DNA from: Hugenholtzia roseola DSM 9546
Lineage (GTDB): Bacteria; Bacteroidota; Bacteroidia; Cytophagales; Bernardetiaceae
Assembly: GCF_000422585.1 (NCBI RefSeq)
Contig: NZ_AUGI01000053.1
Span: 1 to 54,088 of the forward strand
Direction: 5' to 3'
DNA: 54,088 bases
The position numbers and the translations under genes are program-made. Below the pieces are notes generated by a model, which did no database searches, was not told the DNA's origin, and saw only the letters and a program-made list of their open reading frames with translations. Position 1 is the first letter of the stretch. The number at the start of each line of letters is the position of its first letter. Of the stretch, positions 49,029 through 54,088 are shown piece by piece.

Positions 49029-52000
49029 ATGTTGAAAAAGTATAACTTGACAAAATTTATCCTCAAAAGACAAACGCTGCTTGTCGTGCTATTGGCACTT
49101 TGTACGGCAGTCGGGCTTCCTACCGCATCTTTGCAGGCGCAATGCGCCCAAACAACGGAAGGCACAGACTTTTGGCTTGGTTTTATGCGCCACAACGAAG
49201 GCGACGTAATCGATATGCGCGTCGTGATAGCCTCCTCTACGGCTACTTCGGGTAGTGTCTTTATAGATGGCGGCACCACACTTTTACAAAATTTTACCGT
49301 AGCGGCAAATAGCTCTACTACCATTGTCATTCCTGCCGCCGCCGAAATTCAAGGCTCGGAAGTAGCTGAAAATAAAGCGATTAGAATTACAAGCCTGAGT
49401 CCTGTCAATGTTTATGCCATCAATAAAAAGACCTTTTCCACAGATGCGACCCTTATTTTTCCAAAGCCTACTTTGGGTACGCTGCATTACGCACTGATGT
49501 ATCGCCCTCCACAAGGCGGAGCGCAATACAGAAGTCAATTTTTGATTGTAGCCACAGAAAACAATACACAAGTAACGATTACGCCAAAAGCGGCGACTTT
49601 GGGCGGCGTAGCTGCCAATGGCACGATTAACGTTACTTTACAAGAAGGACAAACCTATCAGGTGCGCTCGAATGTAGGCAATAACAACACAGGCGACCTA
49701 ACAGGTAGTAAAATCGTTTCCAATAAGCCCGTTGCCGTCTTTTCGGGCAATCAAAGGGCGCGGATTCCTGCGGGAATTTGCTGTTACGACCACCTTTTTG
49801 AGCAATCGCCACCTACCAATACTTGGGGTAGAGATTTTATCAGCATACCACTTTTGCAGCGTTCTTATGATGTCTTTCGCGTTTTGGCGCGTGAAAATGG
49901 CACGATTGTAACGCGCAATGGCGTGGCACAGCCTGTTTTAAACGAAGGCGATTTTTTTGAATTTGACACACAAGCAAGCAATACGCCACAGGTTATCAGC
50001 AGCAATAAGCCTGTCTTGGTAGCCCATTTTAGCACCTCGCGCGATACAGACGGCTTGACAAACGCCGACCCTTTTATGATTTATTTGAGTCCGAACAAGC
50101 AAACGGTACAAAATATCAATTTCGAAGCCTTCAACTTAGCCGAAATCTATCTGAACGTACTGACGCGCACCAGCAACGCCGCCAACGTGCAGCTCGATGG
50201 CGCAGGACTTACTTTTACCCCCATTGCAGGCACGCAATATTCCTTTGCACGCACACCACTTGTACCGGGTACGCGCAATATCACCGATGGCGCAGGCACA
50301 GATGGGCTAATTGCCTATGTCTATGGCTTTGATGCCGCCGACTCTTACGGTTATATGCCCGGTTTGAGCCTGCAAACGGTCTTAGATGTAGGGCAGGATA
50401 CCACTTTCTGCACCGTCGGAAATTCCGTTCCCTTAGATGCAGGGGACGATTTTACAAATATTCAATGGCGTAGGCTGCCCAGCAATACAGTTTTAGCCAC
50501 AACCCAACTCTACACGCCTACCCAATCAGGGCAGTATGAAGTGCGAGGAACGGATAATTTCGGCTGCTTGCGCATCGATACCATAGAGGTAGTTTTCAAT
50601 ACGCCTCCCATTGCCGACATCAAATACAATGGACAATCCGAAGATGCCCTTGTCTTCTGCCAAGGCACGCCCAATCAGATTTTAGACGGCTTCGATGCCA
50701 CTAACCCCGCAGGCGTTACCTATCAGTGGCGCGATTTGAGCAACAATACCATTGTAGGCACAAATGCGACCCTAAGCGTAGGCGGCTTTACGGGTACAAA
50801 AAATTTCGAGCTTACCGTCTTTACTACCGCCCTACACTGTCAAGGCGTGGCAGGTGCAAATGGCGTAGATGTCATTAGCGTAACCTTCAATCCGCCCCCG
50901 ATTGCGAGCATTACCCACAATGGCGGAGCTGCCAGCACCAATTTTACCTTCTGTGATGCCGATGGCGCACAAACGCTCTCTGCCGCAAACCCTGCCAATA
51001 CGGGGAATTTGCTCTACGAATGGTTTTTGGGTACAAATACCAACGTTGCCCCCATTGCCACAGGGACAAGTTTGATAGTAGATAATTTTTCCACTACTCG
51101 AAATTATACGCTCAAAATTAGCAACTTAGACACCGACCAACCCTGTGAGGTAACGCAAGCCTTTGCCGTAACCTTCAAACCCATTCCCGAAACAGAAATC
51201 TCTTTGGCAGGCAGCGTCGTTTCGGGGCAAACCCTGAACTTTTGCGACACCGAAGGCGAAAAAATATTAGATGGCACAAACCCTGCTTTGCCAAATGGTA
51301 TTATTTATGAATGGTTTATTGGTACAAATACAACTGCTATCGCTAATACGCCTACCCTTGCAGCCAACCTCTTTTCGAGTAGCACCACTTACCGTTTGCG
51401 CGTGCGCGACCCTATTTCAAACCTCTGTTTTACCGAAAAAGAAGTTACAATCGTTTTCTATCCCACAGCCAACGTAGGCAATAGCCAACTGACTTTCTGC
51501 GATTCCGAAGGAGCGCAAGTGATTGCAGGTAGCAACGTCGATAATGGCAATAGCATTACCTACGTTTGGCGCGACATCACCGACCCGCTCAATCCGATTG
51601 TGGTAGGAAACAATAGGCTACTAACAGTGGCGAATTTCTCTGCCACAACGGTCTATCAGGTAGAAATCATAGACCCTAACTTAGCCAATCCCTGCCCTAA
51701 ATTTGACGAAGTAACCGTTACTTTTAATACCAATCCTACCCCCGAAATCCGCTATGCAGGCAGCCCTGCTACCCAAGTTTCGGTCTGTGCAGGCGCAAGC
51801 GATTTAGACTTAGACGCAACTACGGCAGGAAATTATAGCTACCAATGGGCGATTGTAGATGCCAACAACAACACTTTGAGTAGTTTGGGTACAAATCCAA
51901 CTATTGCCATTACAGGCTTTACGGCTGCTACCCAAAATCGAAGGTATCGCCTAACCCTAACAGACAACAACACAGGCTGTCAGGCACAAACCATTACAGA

Positions 52001-54088
52001 GGTAACGCTTGCGCCAGAACTAACCGCCTCATTTTCAAGCAATCGCACGCGAATTTGCGAAAATGAAACCGCCCAAGTGAGCTTCAATATTACAGGGAAT
52101 TTCCCCGTAGAAATCGCCTATGAATATACCGACCCACAAGGAAATACAACGCTTGTAACCGAAAGTATCGGCACAGCCACAACGCCAAGCCCTTTCAACT
52201 ATACCTTTGCCTCCGACGGCGGAACATATACGTTGGTTAGCTTACAAGATGCCGTTTGTCAGAACCTTAGCCCTGCTCCCAGTTCGGTGCAAATCGAGGT
52301 AGTGCCTGTGCCTACCCCTACCCTAACCGCCACTGCAACAGAAATCTGCCAGGGTGAAAGCATTACCTTCACCGCTGCGGGTGCAGATAGCTTCCAATTT
52401 TATATCAATGGCTTACCCATGAGCAGCACCTCGCCCACTACTTGGGTAGCTCCTGCCTCTATCCTAAACAATGGCGACAAAGTTTGGGCAATCGGTACGA
52501 CCGAAGGTTGTAGCGGACAAAGCAACGAAATCGTCCTCACTGTCAATCCGAATCCTACGGTTGATATTGGCGTTGATAGGTTTAAATGTGTAGGCGATAC
52601 GGCAATTATCGTTGCGACGATGCCCGAACCTACCAATTTTATCTATGATTGGCGCAAATATGATTTTGATAATGACATTTGGGCGCAGGTAGGAAATGGC
52701 AATGATACCCTTTTTGCCTTAGACACAGGCTGGTATAAAGTTCGTTTGCAGAATGTTACAACAGGTTGCGAAGGCTTTTCTAATGCCGTCTTTATTTACG
52801 ATTACGACACCTTGAAGGTAGATTTAGGACAAGACCGTCGCGTTTGCGACCCTTCGGATTTGCCCTTCCGCTTAGTGGCTGCCGACCTTTCACACCCCAA
52901 TAGTGTAGTCTATGAATGGTATGAGACAGGCGATAATACCATTTTGGGTACAGATTCTACCTATGATGTGCCGCAAGAAGGTTTCTATTCCGTCATTGTC
53001 AAAGACCTTTTGCGCGGCTGTGAAGTGCGCGATACGGTCAGAATCCAACTCAAACCCGACCCTGATTTTGAACTTTTGGAGGAGCAAAATCAAGATTGTG
53101 CCGATGAAAAAAGGCTTTATATCGAGGCGACCAACATCGAAAATATGCTCGTTTCTTGGACTTTTTCAGGAATCGGAACAGGTATTGTTTCTGTATCAAA
53201 CGATAATTTAAGCGCGATTGTCAATCAAGCTGGCACTTATACCGTTACGGTAAGCGATACAACTTTTGGCGTAATTTGTACTTTATCAAAAAGTATAGAT
53301 GTTAATATTCGCCCTCGCCTCGATGTCGCTGGCGCAACCCTGCCCGACGACGAAATTGTCGCCTGCCAAACTGATACGCTTCGTTTTGATGCCTTCAATT
53401 TCACCCATGAGCCTGATTATGAGTACGTTTGGCGCAATTTAGCCACTGGCGAAGTCATTTCTGATGATGCCCATGTTGAAATTGTTTTTGAAGATAGCTA
53501 CACGCCTACGCGCTTCGAAATTCAGGTTACTGATGCCGCAGGTTGTCAGGTGCGCGATACGATTACCGTCCGTTTCGAGCGGCAGTCGCAAGTGGAAATT
53601 TTGGAAACTTACGCCCAAGCTGCTTGTGCAGGCGAAACCATCAACCTAACGGCACAGGGCGCGGACAATTACACTTGGACGGCTTCTTACGGCACAATTT
53701 CGGGGACAGGCGCAAATGCAACTTTCTCTTCTGATAGTGCAGGAATATTTCAAATTATTGTCAAAGGCGGATTCCCAACAGGTTGCCCTGAAAGCAGCGA
53801 TACCGTTTCGGTCAGAATTTTAAACAATCCTACCTTGAATTTGCCTACTGAAATTGTACTTTGCGAGTCGGATAGTATTACTTTATCTGCCTTTTTGCCT
53901 ACCCATCAGCCCCGTTATCAATACGAGTGGCGTGATGCAGCAGGAAATTTGTTGTCAGATAGCGTTGTTTATACCTTCTCTTTTGATAAATTAGCCGAAC
54001 CAACTTATGAACCACAGAGCTATCAAGTGCGCGTCTTTGACGAGGTCTTGGGAGCTACTTGTGAGGCAATTTCGGAAATAACAGTGCG
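49029..54088 (+). CDS. Giant surface protein: IgGFc-binding N-terminal domain plus tandem Ig-like domains (3' end outside window)
   Basis: The frame opens at ATG 49029 (MLKKYNLTKFILKRQTLLVV) and stays open to the last base, at least 1686 codons. The signal peptide ends near SLQAQ. Residues of about 40-440 form an IgGFc-binding-type domain: GTDFWLGFM, ENNTQVTITP, VSNKPVAVFSGNQRA, CCYDHLFEQSPPTNTWGRDF, DVFRVLARENGTIVTRNG, and YLSPNKQTVQNINFEAFN. After this, Cys-containing Ig-like units of about 90-100 residues repeat, with markers such as FCDADGAQTLSAAN, FCDTEGEKILDGTN and FCDSEGAQVIAGSN, each followed by a YxW segment. It is probably a secreted adhesin or gliding-type surface protein; a T9SS sorting domain would be expected at the missing end. 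Confidence 0.9.
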   Translation, partial: MLKKYNLTKFILKRQTLLVVLLALCTAVGLPTASLQAQCAQTTEGTDFWLGFMRHNEGDVIDMRVVIASSTATSGSVFIDGGTTLLQNFTVAANSSTTIVIPAAAEIQGSEVAENKAIRITSLSPVNVYAINKKTFSTDATLIFPKPTLGTLHYALMYRPPQGGAQYRSQFLIVATENNTQVTITPKAATLGGVAANGTINVTLQEGQTYQVRSNVGNNNTGDLTGSKIVSNKPVAVFSGNQRARIPAGICCYDHLFEQSPPTNTWGRDFISIPLLQRSYDVFRVLARENGTIVTRNGVAQPVLNEGDFFEFDTQASNTPQVISSNKPVLVAHFSTSRDTDGLTNADPFMIYLSPNKQTVQNINFEAFNLAEIYLNVLTRTSNAANVQLDGAGLTFTPIAGTQYSFARTPLVPGTRNITDGAGTDGLIAYVYGFDAADSYGYMPGLSLQTVLDVGQDTTFCTVGNSVPLDAGDDFTNIQWRRLPSNTVLATTQLYTPTQSGQYEVRGTDNFGCLRIDTIEVVFNTPPIADIKYNGQSEDALVFCQGTPNQILDGFDATNPAGVTYQWRDLSNNTIVGTNATLSVGGFTGTKNFELTVFTTALHCQGVAGANGVDVISVTFNPPPIASITHNGGAASTNFTFCDADGAQTLSAANPANTGNLLYEWFLGTNTNVAPIATGTSLIVDNFSTTRNYTLKISNLDTDQPCEVTQAFAVTFKPIPETEISLAGSVVSGQTLNFCDTEGEKILDGTNPALPNGIIYEWFIGTNTTAIANTPTLAANLFSSSTTYRLRVRDPISNLCFTEKEVTIVFYPTANVGNSQLTFCDSEGAQVIAGSNVDNGNSITYVWRDITDPLNPIVVGNNRLLTVANFSATTVYQVEIIDPNLANPCPKFDEVTVTFNTNPTPEIRYAGSPATQVSVCAGASDLDLDATTAGNYSYQWAIVDANNNTLSSLGTNPTIAITGFTAATQNRRYRLTLTDNNTGCQAQTITEVTLAPELTASFSSNRTRICENETAQVSFNITGNFPVEIAYEYTDPQGNTTLVTESIGTATTPSPFNYTFASDGGTYTLVSLQDAVCQNLSPAPSSVQIEVVPVPTPTLTATATEICQGESITFTAAGADSFQFYINGLPMSSTSPTTWVAPASILNNGDKVWAIGTTEGCSGQSNEIVLTVNPNPTVDIGVDRFKCVGDTAIIVATMPEPTNFIYDWRKYDFDNDIWAQVGNGNDTLFALDTGWYKVRLQNVTTGCEGFSNAVFIYDYDTLKVDLGQDRRVCDPSDLPFRLVAADLSHPNSVVYEWYETGDNTILGTDSTYDVPQEGFYSVIVKDLLRGCEVRDTVRIQLKPDPDFELLEEQNQDCADEKRLYIEATNIENMLVSWTFSGIGTGIVSVSNDNLSAIVNQAGTYTVTVSDTTFGVICTLSKSIDVNIRPRLDVAGATLPDDEIVACQTDTLRFDAFNFTHEPDYEYVWRNLATGEVISDDAHVEIVFEDSYTPTRFEIQVTDAAGCQVRDTITVRFERQSQVEILETYAQAACAGETINLTAQGADNYTWTASYGTISGTGANATFSSDSAGIFQIIVKGGFPTGCPESSDTVSVRILNNPTLNLPTEIVLCESDSITLSAFLPTHQPRYQYEWRDAAGNLLSDSVVYTFSFDKLAEPTYEPQSYQVRVFDEVLGATCEAISEITV

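Noticed and set aside
1-54088. CRISPR array
   Set aside because: No regularly spaced short direct repeats with unique spacers were seen; the repeats present are dispersed or tandem without spacers.

Overview
The window looks like a chromosomal piece of a Bacteroidota bacterium, probably Cytophagales-like (inference). The signs are -7 promoter boxes of the type TAnnTTTG, few purine-rich ribosome binding sites, many lipoproteins with a lipobox, a type IX secretion (T9SS) C-terminal sorting domain, PorT-like outer-membrane barrels, a very large IgGFc-binding-domain surface protein, and a flotillin/NfeD pair. Housekeeping genes (nrdA, RND efflux operon, acn, map, coaD) alternate with AT-rich accessory patches. 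No tRNA, rRNA, CRISPR array or integrase gene was seen.

Layout. 1-1484: two tandem Rpn-family (PD-(D/E)XK 'putative transposase') genes, the first cut by the window edge. 1643-4069: class I ribonucleotide reductase large subunit. 4070-4908: gene-poor, hairpin-rich spacer. 4909-12794: secreted serine hydrolase, Ig-like lipoprotein, DUF4403 lipoprotein, HD-type hydrolase, FtsX-like permease, MazG-like hydrolase, small lipoprotein. 12813-15824: LuxE-like acyl-protein synthetase, DsbA-family oxidoreductase, and an EnvC-like protein with a degenerate LytM domain. 15914-19347: a possible stress or defence island on the minus strand: AIPR-family nuclease-like protein, a small basic protein, and a bacterial WGR-PARP. 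19777-25604: tripartite RND efflux operon (adaptor, pump, TolC-like channel).

26355-30900 is an AT-rich accessory patch. It starts with an Rpn gene and continues with small orphan genes, including a barstar-like protein and a DUF1629/Imm11-like protein, a frameshifted small gene, and unrecognised proteins. These are separated by copies of two intergenic repeats (R1, R2) and follow an Rpn-linked structured repeat (R3). 30959-39414: aconitase, methionine aminopeptidase, YjjG-like HAD phosphatase, a DUF885 protein lacking its metal motif, CoaD, and a GHL10-type glycosidase. 39900-42959: two more Rpn genes flanking an AT-rich alpha/beta-hydrolase lipoprotein. 43085-48638: outer-membrane protein, NamZ-like DUF1343 muramidase, flotillin, NfeD, cytochrome-b5-like protein, and a second barrel. 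49029 to the end: a giant multi-Ig surface protein, incomplete at the window edge.

The most notable feature is the Rpn family: five genes in 43 kb, in two subfamilies. Close paralogs are almost identical over the nuclease part and then diverge abruptly at the C-terminus. The C-terminal tail DNA and the following structured repeat are shared between the two otherwise different subfamilies. This points to repeated tail exchange, and fits the intragenic toxin/antitoxin behaviour reported for E. coli rpn genes. The repeat-bounded cluster of orphan immunity-type genes and the WGR-PARP/AIPR neighbourhood are the other leads.
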